Shown here piece by piece: positions 1-7,073 of a stretch of DNA of 14,037 nt (within the stretch, counting starts at the first letter, position 1; every line of letters starts with the position of its first letter). Origin of the DNA: Propionibacteriaceae bacterium. Lineage in GTDB: Bacteria; Actinomycetota; Actinomycetes; Propionibacteriales; Propionibacteriaceae. Position numbers and translations under genes: made by a program. A model generated the notes under the pieces. The model ran no database searches and was not told the origin of the DNA. It saw only the letters and a list, made by a program, of their open reading frames with translations. The DNA lies in contig JAUNUL010000035.1 of the NCBI GenBank assembly GCA_030538175.1, forward strand, positions 1 to 14,037, in the 5' to 3' direction.

Positions 1-1
1 G

Positions 2-2074
2 GCGCCGTCCCGGGTCGCGGAGCATCCCGCAGTACGCCCGGCCGTCGCCGTGCTCGTCCTCGCCCTCGCCACCCTCGCCCTGCACACGGCCTGGGTCAGC
101 CGGGTGGCCTGGCCGATCCTGCTGGTCGGTGCATTGCTGGGTCTGGGCTGCACGCTGTTGGCGCGCCGCATCGGCCTGAGCTTTGCGGTCACCCTCCTCA
201 TCGTGGTCACCGTGCCGCTGCTCGGGCTGGTCCTGTCCGGGCGTACCCAACAGCTGTCCCCGCTCGAGGCCATCACCGACAGCATCCCCATCCTGCTGAC
301 CTCCGCCTTTCCGGCACCGTTGACGCCAGTCCTGCTCGGACCAGGCTTGGCGCTGACCTGGCTGGCGGGGGCGCTGCTGGGGACCGGCCTGCAGGCGGGC
401 CGATTCCTGATCCGCCCGCTGATCGTCGGAGCGGGGCTGCTGATCGCAGCGGCGCTGCTCACCGCCGGACGAGCCGATCGGTTCGGCTTGATCGGTTTCG
501 GGATCGTCGCTGTCCTGGTGTGGCACTGGGCGCGTCGGATGGCGCCCGCCGGCGGATCGCTGGGTTCCGCGGTGCCCGCGGTCGGCATCGGTGCGCTCGC
601 GTTGCTGCTGGCCCATGTGCCGCTCGGCACTCCGTTCCAGCCCCGCGATCTCGTCGAGTCGCCGGTGATTCACCTCGAGGAACCGAACCCATTGCCCTTG
701 CTGGGTCAATGGGCCCGCAATCCCGATGGGGAGATCCTGCGCCGCAGCGGCCACACCGCACCGCTTCGGCTGGCGGTGTTGCCCGACTACGACGGTGTGA
801 GCTTCGGGTCGAACTCGGTGTACCGTCAGGTCGGGACCACCGACCAACCAGACTTGCCGCCGGGCCGGTTCCAGGTCACCCTCGACGCAGCCGTGACGTG
901 GCGCACGACCACCCGCTGGCTGCCCACGCCCGGCCAGCCGGTCTCGGTCGCGATGCCGAACAATCTCCCCGCCCCACTCGTCGACGTCGACACGGGGTCG
1001 CTGCTCCTGCAGGACCTGCCCCCGGATGGCGTGGTCAGCTATTCGGTCACCGGCCGCGTCGATGCCGCACGGCTCGCCGAGGTCGAGGGGGCGGATGTGG
1101 CGACCGAGCCGCGCTACCTCGCCGTGCCCGTCCTGCCACCGGAGTTCGTCGAGTACGCCCGTGAGGTCACTGACGGCGCCCAGAGCTACCTGCAGATCGC
1201 CCAGGCCTTGGAGACTGCCCTGGCCAGTGGCCGGGCCTTCGACGCGAATGCCCCGGGCGGATCCAGCCTCGGCCGATTGTCGGACTTCCTGTTCCTGCCC
1301 CGCGAGCGCGGCGGGCGGACGGGCACCTCCGAGCAGTTTGCGACGGCGTACGTCCTGCTCGCCCGCTCCGTCGGCCTGCCCTCGCGGGTGGTCGTCGGGT
1401 TCGGCGACGGTGAACCCTTGGCGGACAACCCGGACGTACGCGTGGTGCGTGGTCGGGACGCGCTGGCGTGGCCGGAGGTCTATTTCAGCGGCTATGGCTG
1501 GGTCGCATTCGACCCCACCCCCAACCCCGAAGGTTCGCAGACCCAGCGTCCGGGGCGGCTGCCACCCCAGGCCGAACGCACCGAGGAGCCCACCCCGCCG
1601 CCGCTGCCACCGCCCCCACCGCCGAATCCCCCCGGACGTGCCGGGCAGGTCTTGTGGCCGTTGTTCGGGCTGCTGGTGCTGTTCGCCCCGATCGGTGTTC
1701 TTGCCTGGGCCCGGCGGCGACGGACGCGGGATCAGCAGGCCCAGGGGGTGATCGGCGCCTGGCGTCGGGTCGAGGACGCCATCGTGTTGGCCGGATTGCG
1801 CACTGACCGCACCCGCAGCGCCCCCGAACGGGCCGCCGCGCTCGGCGTACCCGAAGCAGTCACGCTCGCGAACCAGGCCGAGCAGGTCGCCTTCGGGCCT
1901 GCCGCTGACCTGCAGGTGCCGGTGGCCCAGACGGTTCCGGACCCCAGCCGATCGGCCCGGGGCTGGGACCTGGCCGAAGAGGTCGTACGCCAGCTCCGCG
2001 CCCCGGCAGCCCGTTGGCGGCGTGCGGTGTGGGCGATCAACCCGGCTGTTTGGCGGTCCCGTTCCCGACGCTGA
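2..2074 (+). CDS. TgpA-like transglutaminase-fold membrane protein (5' end probably outside window)
   Basis: Membrane protein of the DUF3488/TgpA type. The first in-window start is GTG at 50 (674 aa), but it has no Shine-Dalgarno and the frame stays open to the window edge, so the true start probably lies upstream. About the first 190 residues are a block of hydrophobic helices, followed by an extracytoplasmic region. Numbering from GTG 50, the transglutaminase core lies at about 420-490: GTSEQFA with Ser427 where the catalytic Cys should be, DALAWPEV with Leu472 where the His should be, then FDPTPN with Asp488 kept. A Pro-rich linker (about 512-532) leads to a last TM helix (about 534-553) and a cytoplasmic tail. 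In actinobacteria this family usually follows moxR and DUF58 genes, which would be upstream here (inference). Loss of Cys and His suggests a non-catalytic fold, perhaps a binding or scaffold role in the envelope. Family call is firm; the role is not. Confidence 0.85.
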   Translation, partial: APSRVAEHPAVRPAVAVLVLALATLALHTAWVSRVAWPILLVGALLGLGCTLLARRIGLSFAVTLLIVVTVPLLGLVLSGRTQQLSPLEAITDSIPILLTSAFPAPLTPVLLGPGLALTWLAGALLGTGLQAGRFLIRPLIVGAGLLIAAALLTAGRADRFGLIGFGIVAVLVWHWARRMAPAGGSLGSAVPAVGIGALALLLAHVPLGTPFQPRDLVESPVIHLEEPNPLPLLGQWARNPDGEILRRSGHTAPLRLAVLPDYDGVSFGSNSVYRQVGTTDQPDLPPGRFQVTLDAAVTWRTTTRWLPTPGQPVSVAMPNNLPAPLVDVDTGSLLLQDLPPDGVVSYSVTGRVDAARLAEVEGADVATEPRYLAVPVLPPEFVEYAREVTDGAQSYLQIAQALETALASGRAFDANAPGGSSLGRLSDFLFLPRERGGRTGTSEQFATAYVLLARSVGLPSRVVVGFGDGEPLADNPDVRVVRGRDALAWPEVYFSGYGWVAFDPTPNPEGSQTQRPGRLPPQAERTEEPTPPPLPPPPPPNPPGRAGQVLWPLFGLLVLFAPIGVLAWARRRRTRDQQAQGVIGAWRRVEDAIVLAGLRTDRTRSAPERAAALGVPEAVTLANQAEQVAFGPAADLQVPVAQTVPDPSRSARGWDLAEEVVRQLRAPAARWRRAVWAINPAVWRSRSRR

Positions 2075-2095
2075 GCGCCGGCGTACGCCCGGTGC
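2075..2095 (+). terminator. Hairpin directly after the TgpA-like gene, possible terminator
   Basis: GCGCCGG (2075-2081) pairs with CCGGTGC (2089-2095) with one G-U pair, around a CGTACGC loop. The inner part GGCGTACGCC is itself palindromic. It starts at the base after the stop codon. There is no T-tract, so termination is only a possibility. Confidence 0.3.
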
Positions 2096-2221
2096 GGAGT
2101 CGGTGGGGAATTCTCGTTTGCCCGACGCGCGGGCGGCGCGCAACGTACGATCACCAGCAGATGTATCGCACGGCGGGCGACTCTTGCGCCCGCATCCGAT
2201 ATCGGCGCAAAGGAGCACCGC

Positions 2222-2881
2222 ATGCGGATCGTGATTATCGGCGGCCACGGCAGGGTGGCCCGCCTGCTCGCCCCGCTGCTCGTCAACGCGGGCCATCAGG
2301 TGGAAGCGTTGGTGCGCAGCGCGGACCATATCGACGAGGTCGAAGCTGCTGGGGCCGTCGCGCATCTTGCGGACTTGGAATGCCTCGACAAGGCGGCGAT
2401 GGTCGACCTGTTTGCCGGTCACGAAGCTGTGGTGTGGTGCGTCGGTCCGACGCGCGACGATCCTGAGCGGACCATGTCGGTCGATCGGGACGCGGCGATC
2501 CGGTCGATCGACGCGGCAGCCGAAGCCGGCGTACAACGCTATGTGCTGGTCTCCCATTCCCGGACCGGGCGGCTGCCCGGCAGCCCGGGGGATCCACATG
2601 GACCGTATGCGGAGGCCATGGCAGCAGCGGATGCCCACCTGCGCAGCACCTGTCTCAACTGGACCATTCTCGGCCCGGGCGCCCTCACTGATCGGCCGGG
2701 CAACGGCATGCTCGAGGCCGGAGATCACGTGACGTGTGGGGACACCTCGCGCGCCAACGTCGCGCGGGTGATCCGTCAGGTGATCTGCAAGGACGACCTG
2801 GCGGGGGTCACGTTGAATTTCCGCGATGGCCACATGCCGATCGCCGAAGTGCTCCAGGTGACGACGATGGTGGCCGGCTGA
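2222..2881 (+). CDS. NAD(P)-binding Rossmann protein, NmrA/atypical SDR-like
   Basis: A 219-aa protein with an N-terminal beta strand and dinucleotide-binding loop: MRIVIIGGHGRVA, glycines G7, G8 and G10 (GxxGxxA pattern). It fits the NAD(P)H-binding/NmrA-like group of atypical short-chain dehydrogenases that includes small NAD-dependent epimerase-like proteins. The strand RYVLVSHSRTG (107-116) matches the usual Ser-containing strand. In the expected YxxxK position I see Y129 followed by A-E-A and Met133 instead of Lys, and the usual TILRPG is TILGPG, so ordinary dehydrogenase chemistry is doubtful. The start is secure: AAGGAG lies 7 nt upstream of ATG 2222. The gene converges on the kinase gene with only 32 bp between stop codons. 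Substrate and pathway cannot be read from the sequence; redox sensing or oxidoreductase are both possible. Confidence 0.8.
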   Translation: MRIVIIGGHGRVARLLAPLLVNAGHQVEALVRSADHIDEVEAAGAVAHLADLECLDKAAMVDLFAGHEAVVWCVGPTRDDPERTMSVDRDAAIRSIDAAAEAGVQRYVLVSHSRTGRLPGSPGDPHGPYAEAMAAADAHLRSTCLNWTILGPGALTDRPGNGMLEAGDHVTCGDTSRANVARVIRQVICKDDLAGVTLNFRDGHMPIAEVLQVTTMVAG

Positions 2882-2913
2882 CGCTCAGCCGAACAGCTCG
2901 CTGCGGGTCGCCG

Positions 2914-4491
2914 TTAACGGTGCACGCACTCCCGGGCAGCACCCAATTGGCCACCGAGCGTCCCGATGACGGTGAAACAGATCTGATCCCATGACGGGTT
3001 GATCGTGGTCTGGGCAGTGCGCTCCGACGGCAGCACCCGGCGCTCGATCCGCACCTCATCATCCGGACTTGCGGTGACTCCCCAGCTGAAGCCATCCGGC
3101 TCGACAATCGCGCGCTGCCACGTGGCAGTAGCGATATTGCCCTCCAGCGTGACCCGCAGGTTGCGCGGCGCGAGATCCGGGTTGTGCGGATCCAGGGTCG
3201 GGCCCGGGGTAGTGGGGGCGGCGGGGGCGGGCGTCGGCGTGGGCGGGTTCGCAACCACCTCCGGCGGTGTGCGGTTGACCACCAGAGCGCCGATGACCAC
3301 GACCAGCACCCCGACCAACAACCCCGCCGTGAGCATCGTCCACCGGGAGATCCACCGCTTCGGCCCATCAGGGCCGGGCTCCGTCGACTCTGCTCGGGCC
3401 AGCTCTCCGTCGGCTGGTACGCCGGCCCGCGCGCTGCCCAGCCGCAGGGTGGTCAAGTCATCGGGGTCGACCACCTGCCCGGCCGCGACACCCCAACCGG
3501 CGTCGGCGGCGGGGCTCACGAACATGGGCCGACCGTGTGCGGCCGCGGTGCCCAACCCCTCGCCGGCGCTATTCCCGCTGATGTCGACACCGGCATCGGC
3601 AGACCGTGGTGACTGGGCCGAGAGTGGGGGCAGCGCCAGGAGCAGGTCGCGTACTTCTCCTGCCGTGCGCGGACGCTCGGCCGGGTCCTTGCGCAGGCAA
3701 CGATCGATGAGGGCCTGCAGTCCGGGCGGCACGTCAGGCCGGTTCAGCCGGCGTGGCTCATCGACCCGGACCCGGCGGATATAGGCCAAGGCGGAATCCG
3801 GCTCCGCCGTGCCCGTGCTGAACGGCGGCTGGCCATCCAACAAGTGGAACATGGTCGCACCGAGAGAGAACACGTCGTCGGTTTCGGCGGGTGGCAGCCC
3901 GTCGAGCACCTGGGGGGACGCGTGTCGATAGGAGAAGCGGTCGGAGCTTGAGGTGTGCGCCGAGTCGATGAGGCGGGCGATGCCGAAGTCTGCCAACACA
4001 TAGGACGTTGGCAGCACCAGGATGTTCTGGGGTTTCACGTCACGATGGAGCACCCCGTCGCCGTGGGCGAAGTCGAGTGCATCCGCGATCACGGTGCCGA
4101 CCCGGACCACCTCGTCGGCACTCAGCGGTCCCGAATGGGACAGCCGTCGGTCCAAGGACCCGAGCTCGTAGTACTCCATGACAATGCAGGGCCGGCCCAG
4201 GCTGCTCGTGCCGATCTGGATGACCTTGGCGATGTTGGGGTGCCTGCGGCCGAGTGCCACCATCAGGCGGATCTCGCGCTGGAAGCGGCGGACGGACTCA
4301 TCGTCGCTGAGCGTCAGCACCTTGATTGCGACCTCACGACCCAGGGAATCCTGAATCGCGCGATAGACGATCGCGTCCCCGCCGCGCCCGATCTCATGCC
4401 AGTCGGAGAACCCGTCGAGGGTCTCCGCGGCCGGGCCCGGAGTGCCGGTGCCACCGAAGGGCCTCCGGAGGGGATCGAGGCTGTCGGTCAC
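2914..4491 (-). CDS. Transmembrane serine/threonine protein kinase (PknB-type) with extracytoplasmic domain
   Basis: Eukaryotic-type Ser/Thr kinase, 525 aa from GTG 4491. Kinase elements in order: Gly-loop GRGGDAIVY (35-43), Lys57 in AIKV, alphaC Glu73, HRDVKPQN (149-156), DFG (168-170), DDVFSLG, and the late Arg in LRKDPAERPRT. The APE position reads SPQ (192-194). A Pro/Ala-rich juxtamembrane stretch leads to one TM helix (about 383-404), then a Pro/Thr-rich linker and an outside domain of about 85 residues that looks fibronectin-III/Ig-like and has two Cys (QIC and ECVHR near the end). This domain could sense an envelope ligand and signal inward (inference). There are no PASTA repeats, so it is not PknB itself. 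Start choice: GTG 4491 has AAGGAG 4 nt upstream, the same spacing as rplJ; ATG 4509 and GTG 4560 lack one. It is transcribed away from the tRNA-Trp/secE block. Its substrates are unknown. Confidence 0.92.
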   Translation of the reverse strand: MTDSLDPLRRPFGGTGTPGPAAETLDGFSDWHEIGRGGDAIVYRAIQDSLGREVAIKVLTLSDDESVRRFQREIRLMVALGRRHPNIAKVIQIGTSSLGRPCIVMEYYELGSLDRRLSHSGPLSADEVVRVGTVIADALDFAHGDGVLHRDVKPQNILVLPTSYVLADFGIARLIDSAHTSSSDRFSYRHASPQVLDGLPPAETDDVFSLGATMFHLLDGQPPFSTGTAEPDSALAYIRRVRVDEPRRLNRPDVPPGLQALIDRCLRKDPAERPRTAGEVRDLLLALPPLSAQSPRSADAGVDISGNSAGEGLGTAAAHGRPMFVSPAADAGWGVAAGQVVDPDDLTTLRLGSARAGVPADGELARAESTEPGPDGPKRWISRWTMLTAGLLVGVLVVVIGALVVNRTPPEVVANPPTPTPAPAAPTTPGPTLDPHNPDLAPRNLRVTLEGNIATATWQRAIVEPDGFSWGVTASPDDEVRIERRVLPSERTAQTTINPSWDQICFTVIGTLGGQLGAARECVHR

Positions 4492-4495
4492 TCGG

Positions 4496-4501
4496 CTCCT
4501 T
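4496..4501 (-). promoter_or_regulatory. Shine-Dalgarno that decides the kinase start
   Basis: On the minus strand AAGGAG is followed by CCGA and then GTG (4491-4489). The in-frame upstream candidates ATG 4509 and GTG 4560 have no comparable site. Confidence 0.6.
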
Positions 4502-4598
4502 GCTCTCATCAATCGTTCAGACAAGTGTGCCTCAGTTCCACCAGTACGCGAGCAGAGCACCCGTCAGGTGATCAGTCCAAGGCTGAGAAATGATCGAG

Positions 4599-4628
4599 TT
4601 CGACGTAGCCGAAAAAAAGACCTACACT
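4599..4628 (+). promoter_or_regulatory. Putative promoter of tRNA-Trp / secE-nusG
   Basis: A -35-like TTCGAC (4599-4604), an 18-nt spacer that contains an A7 run, and a -10-like TACACT (4623-4628) lie about 43 bp before the tRNA. Predicted transcription start is near 4635. The hexamers are imperfect, so this is a candidate only. Confidence 0.45.
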
Positions 4629-4670
4629 CCTTGTCTTGGTGGTGGGCCTCTGTTGAGGCGTGTCCACCGG

Positions 4671-4743
4671 ACGGCAATAGCTCAACTGGCAGAGCATCGG
4701 TCTCCAAAACCGAAGGTTGGGGGTTCAAGTCCCTCTTGCCGTG
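4671..4743 (+). tRNA. tRNA-Trp (anticodon CCA)
   Basis: A complete 73-nt cloverleaf. Acceptor arms ACGGCAA (4671-4677) and TTGCCGT (4736-4742) pair fully, with G4743 as discriminator base. The D-stem is GCTC/GAGC. The anticodon stem TCGGT/ACCGA encloses the loop CTCCAAA with anticodon CCA. The T-arm GGGGG-TTCAAGT-CCCTC has one G-U pair. The 3' CCA is not encoded and must be added after transcription. A tRNA-Trp just before secE is a conserved arrangement in actinobacteria (known from mycobacteria), and the 96-nt gap to secE with no terminator suggests co-transcription. Confidence 0.95.
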
Positions 4744-4839
4744 CTGAAGACCCGACGCGTTCTCCTTGCTCGCTGATCGGCAGTCAGCGGAAAGCAATCC
4801 GGCAACGAGACAACGAGGCGACAACGAAGGATCCAACCA

Positions 4840-5490
4840 GTGGCAGACGAGAAGATCCCCGGTTCGTCCGACGAATCAGGCGAGCCGACACCCACTGAAG
4901 GCAACGAAGTCGCAGACCAGCAGGGCCCCGATAGCGAGGTGCCCGCTGAACTCACCGCGGATGCGGAGATTGACGATCCGCGCGATACCCCTGACGACGA
5001 CTATGTCGACGACCCGGCGACCCCGGATATCAACGAGGCAAAGCTGGATCGCGCGACCGACGAAGTCGCAGCGGATGACGACGCCGTCCCGGTCGACCCT
5101 GCTCCGCGCCGCCGCCCCCGGGCATCCCGGCCGGTCCGACGGACGCAGGATGCGGCAGCCGCCGAGGCCAGCGCGGGTGCCGAGAGCGAACCCGAGGCGG
5201 CTGACGAGTTGGAGTCGGTCGCAGCGACCCGCCCCGGAGCCGGCCGTGTGCGGAGCACCGCCCCGGTGCGTCGCGAACGGGCCAACACCGACAGTGACGC
5301 CGACCAGCGGACCACGCCTGCACGATTCGTGGCCCAGTCAATCGGTGAACTCCGCAAGGTGGTCTGGCCCACCGGCACGCAGGTCCAGCAATATTTCGTC
5401 GTCGTGCTGGTCTTCGTCCTGTTCATCATGACCATCGTCAGCCTCTTGGATCTCGGCTTCGGCTGGTTGATCCTTAGACTGTTCGGCTGA
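4840..5490 (+). CDS. secE: Preprotein translocase subunit SecE with long acidic N-terminal extension
   Basis: SecE stabilises SecY in the SecYEG membrane channel. The family core is only the last 60 or so residues: an amphipathic stretch FVAQSIGELRKVVWP (163-177), the SecE signature, then one TM helix (about 186-207) and a short tail ending at 216. The preceding 157 residues are low complexity: an Asp/Glu-rich part (about 1-90), an Arg/Pro-rich patch (RRRPRASRPVRR) and an Ala/Glu-rich part. Minimal SecE proteins are about 60-75 aa and E. coli SecE is 127 aa with extra helices, so this is long. Start: GTG 4840 with AAGGA 8 nt upstream. It is followed 20 nt later by nusG, as in nearly all bacteria, which makes the identification firm. 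Confidence 0.95.
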   Translation: MADEKIPGSSDESGEPTPTEGNEVADQQGPDSEVPAELTADAEIDDPRDTPDDDYVDDPATPDINEAKLDRATDEVAADDDAVPVDPAPRRRPRASRPVRRTQDAAAAEASAGAESEPEAADELESVAATRPGAGRVRSTAPVRRERANTDSDADQRTTPARFVAQSIGELRKVVWPTGTQVQQYFVVVLVFVLFIMTIVSLLDLGFGWLILRLFG

Positions 5491-5510
5491 CAACGACCTG
5501 GAGGCACCCT

Positions 5511-6431
5511 GTGAGCGATCACGAGCAAGAATTCGACCCCGCCGAATCCGGCGACGGCGACGAGGTGACCGTCGAGAGCCTGCTGGCCGATCTCGAATCC
5601 GATATGGCCGACGAGGACGATATCGAGATCGATTTCGGTTCGGACGAGGCTGCTGCCGAGCCCGAGGACACCGAGCTCAACCTGGACTTCGGCGATGATG
5701 ATGAGGCGGATGCCGCCCCCGAGGTGGAGATCGACTTCGGTCCCGAGGCTGACGGCGAGAGCGCGGATGACGACATCGCGGTTGATGATGCCGACGAATC
5801 CGACCAGACCACCGATGAGGCCGTCGAGAAGGCCCTCGAAGAGTTGCGTGCGGAGCTTCGGGCCAAGCCGGGGGAGTGGTATGTGGTGCATACCTATTCC
5901 GGCATGGAGAAGCGCGTGAAGCAGAACCTGGAGTCCCGCGCGCAGTCGCTGAACATGGAGGACTTCATCTTCGAGGTCCGCGTGCCGACCGAGGAAGCCG
6001 TGGAGATCCGCAACGGCAACCGCAAGACCGTGACCCGCACCGTGCTGCCCGGCTATGTTCTGGTCTGCATGGACATGACCGATGAGTCGTGGGCCACGGT
6101 TCGCCACACCCCGTCGGTGACCGGATTCGTGGGCCACGCGACGCAGCCCGTGACGCTCAGCATGGCCGAGGTCGAGCAGATGCTGGCCCCCGCGGTGATT
6201 GCTGCGGCCACCGCCAAGGTCGAGCCGGCCAAGCAGGCCCGTCGCAAGAAGATCGAGGTCGCCGACTTTGCGGTGGGTGACTCCGTTCTCATCACCGACG
6301 GTCCGTTCGCCGGTGTGCACGCCTCGATCACCGAGATCAATGCCAACAGCCAGCGACTCAAGGCTCTCGTCGACTTCATGGGTCGCGAAACCCCCGTCGA
6401 CCTCACCTTCGCCCAAGTCGAAAAGGTCTGA
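5511..6431 (+). CDS. nusG: Transcription termination/antitermination protein NusG with acidic N-terminal extension
   Basis: NusG binds RNA polymerase through its NGN domain and links it to Rho or to ribosomal S10 through its KOW domain. The 306-aa protein starts at GTG 5511 with GGAGG 6 nt upstream. Residues 1-118 are a strongly acidic extension containing three spaced xDFG units (D41, D59, D75). The NGN domain begins at GEWYVVHTYSGMEKRVKQNL (about 121-140) and includes TVLPGYVLVCMD and the TPSVTGFVG strand. A Lys/Arg-rich linker (QARRKKIEVADF) precedes the KOW domain with VGDSVLITDGPFAGVHASI and a C-terminal TFAQVEKV. The order secE-nusG-rplK confirms it. Actinobacterial NusG often has an N-terminal extension, so the extension is an elaboration, not a fusion. 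The gene end is followed by a strong hairpin. Confidence 0.97.
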   Translation: MSDHEQEFDPAESGDGDEVTVESLLADLESDMADEDDIEIDFGSDEAAAEPEDTELNLDFGDDDEADAAPEVEIDFGPEADGESADDDIAVDDADESDQTTDEAVEKALEELRAELRAKPGEWYVVHTYSGMEKRVKQNLESRAQSLNMEDFIFEVRVPTEEAVEIRNGNRKTVTRTVLPGYVLVCMDMTDESWATVRHTPSVTGFVGHATQPVTLSMAEVEQMLAPAVIAAATAKVEPAKQARRKKIEVADFAVGDSVLITDGPFAGVHASITEINANSQRLKALVDFMGRETPVDLTFAQVEKV

Positions 6432-6437
6432 TTCGTG

Positions 6438-6478
6438 CACTGGTGACCTGATGCACCAGACGCATCAGGTCACCAGCG
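6438..6478 (+). terminator. Perfect 15-bp hairpin after nusG (terminator or attenuator)
   Basis: CTGGTGACCTGATGC (6440-6454) and GCATCAGGTCACCAG (6462-6476) are exact reverse complements around a 7-nt loop; two more pairs form past one mismatch. It begins 8 nt after the nusG stop. There is no T-tract, as is common for high-GC terminators, so partial readthrough into rplK is possible. Confidence 0.55.
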
Positions 6479-6517
6479 CCCACCCCACCACCCCATTGTG
6501 GGTGGGGGTGGGCCGGG
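6479..6517 (+). other. C-tract/G-tract inverted repeat with G-quadruplex motif
   Basis: A C-rich arm (from 6479, CCCACCCCACCACCCCA) can pair, with a bulge, with the G-rich arm TGGGTGGGGGTGGG (6499-6512). The G arm plus the next GGG makes four G-tracts with loops of 1, 1 and 2 nt (6500-6517), the consensus of a very compact G-quadruplex. It lies on the sense strand, so it would be in the nusG-rplK RNA. Confidence 0.5.
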
Positions 6518-6527
6518 ACCGATCATG

Positions 6528-6569
6528 CGCCGATTTGGTGAAAGACTGATCGGCGGGTGAAAATAAGAT
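6528..6569 (+). promoter_or_regulatory. Possible rplKA promoter region with inverted repeat
   Basis: A -10-like TAAGAT lies at 6564-6569, some 73 bp before rplK. Just upstream, CGCCGAT (6528-6534) and ATCGGCG (6549-6555) form a 7-bp inverted repeat. No good -35 hexamer is visible at 16-18 nt, so this is weak. A separate rplKA promoter would make sense after the hairpins that follow nusG. Confidence 0.25.
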
Positions 6570-6641
6570 CTTGGGCTCAGCCAGCCCGTGCGTACGCATG
6601 CCTGCACGCGCACATCCATCACAACCACAGAGGACCCGAAC

Positions 6642-7073
6642 ATGCCTCCCAAGAAGAAAGTAGCGGCGCTCGTCAAGGTCGCCCTCAACGCCGGCGCCGC
6701 CACCCCGGCGCCCCCGGTCGGCACCGCGCTCGGCCCGCACGGCGTCAACATCATGGACTTCTGCAAGCAGTACAACGCTGCGACCGAAGCCATGCGCGGC
6801 AACGTGATCCCGGTCGAGATCACGATCTATGAGGACCGCACCTTCAGCTTCATCACCAAGACCCCGCCCGCAGCGGAGCTGATCAAGAAGGCCGCCGGCG
6901 TGAAGGGTGGCTCGGCCGCCCCGCACAAGGACAAGGTCGGCAAGATCACCCGCGACCAGGTCAAGGAAATCGCCGAGACCAAGATGCCGGACCTCAACGC
7001 CAACGACGTCGAGGCTGCCATGAAGATCGTCGAGGGCACTGCCCGGTCGATGGGTGTCACCGTCGAGGGCTGA
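6642..7073 (+). CDS. rplK: 50S ribosomal protein L11
   Basis: L11 forms the stalk base with the GTPase-centre 23S rRNA and is needed for the stringent response. The 143-aa protein has the usual family length. The N-terminal domain has [20 protein letters not shown] and [15 protein letters not shown]; the rRNA-binding C-terminal domain runs from [18 protein letters not shown] to [18 protein letters not shown]. Start: ATG 6642 has AGAGGA upstream and gives [13 protein letters not shown], the normal N-terminus; the open frame back to 6588 adds 18 residues with no family match and is not used. It lies 210 bp after nusG, behind strong RNA structures, and 115 bp before rplA. Confidence 0.98.
   Translation: MPPKKKVAALVKVALNAGAATPAPPVGTALGPHGVNIMDFCKQYNAATEAMRGNVIPVEITIYEDRTFSFITKTPPAAELIKKAAGVKGGSAAPHKDKVGKITRDQVKEIAETKMPDLNANDVEAAMKIVEGTARSMGVTVEG

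Noticed and set aside
2118..2151. Promoter for the Rossmann gene (TACGAT at 2146)
   Set aside because: A possible -10 is present but the nearest -35-like sequence is 22 nt away, outside the normal spacing.
4442..4747. 101-aa plus-strand frame running through the tRNA
   Set aside because: It reads through the tRNA-Trp gene and antisense of the kinase start; no ribosome site or family match.
5001..6440. 479-aa open frame on the minus strand across secE and nusG
   Set aside because: It is antisense to two certain genes, and its His/Gly/Leu/Val-rich composition is typical of a high-GC reverse shadow.
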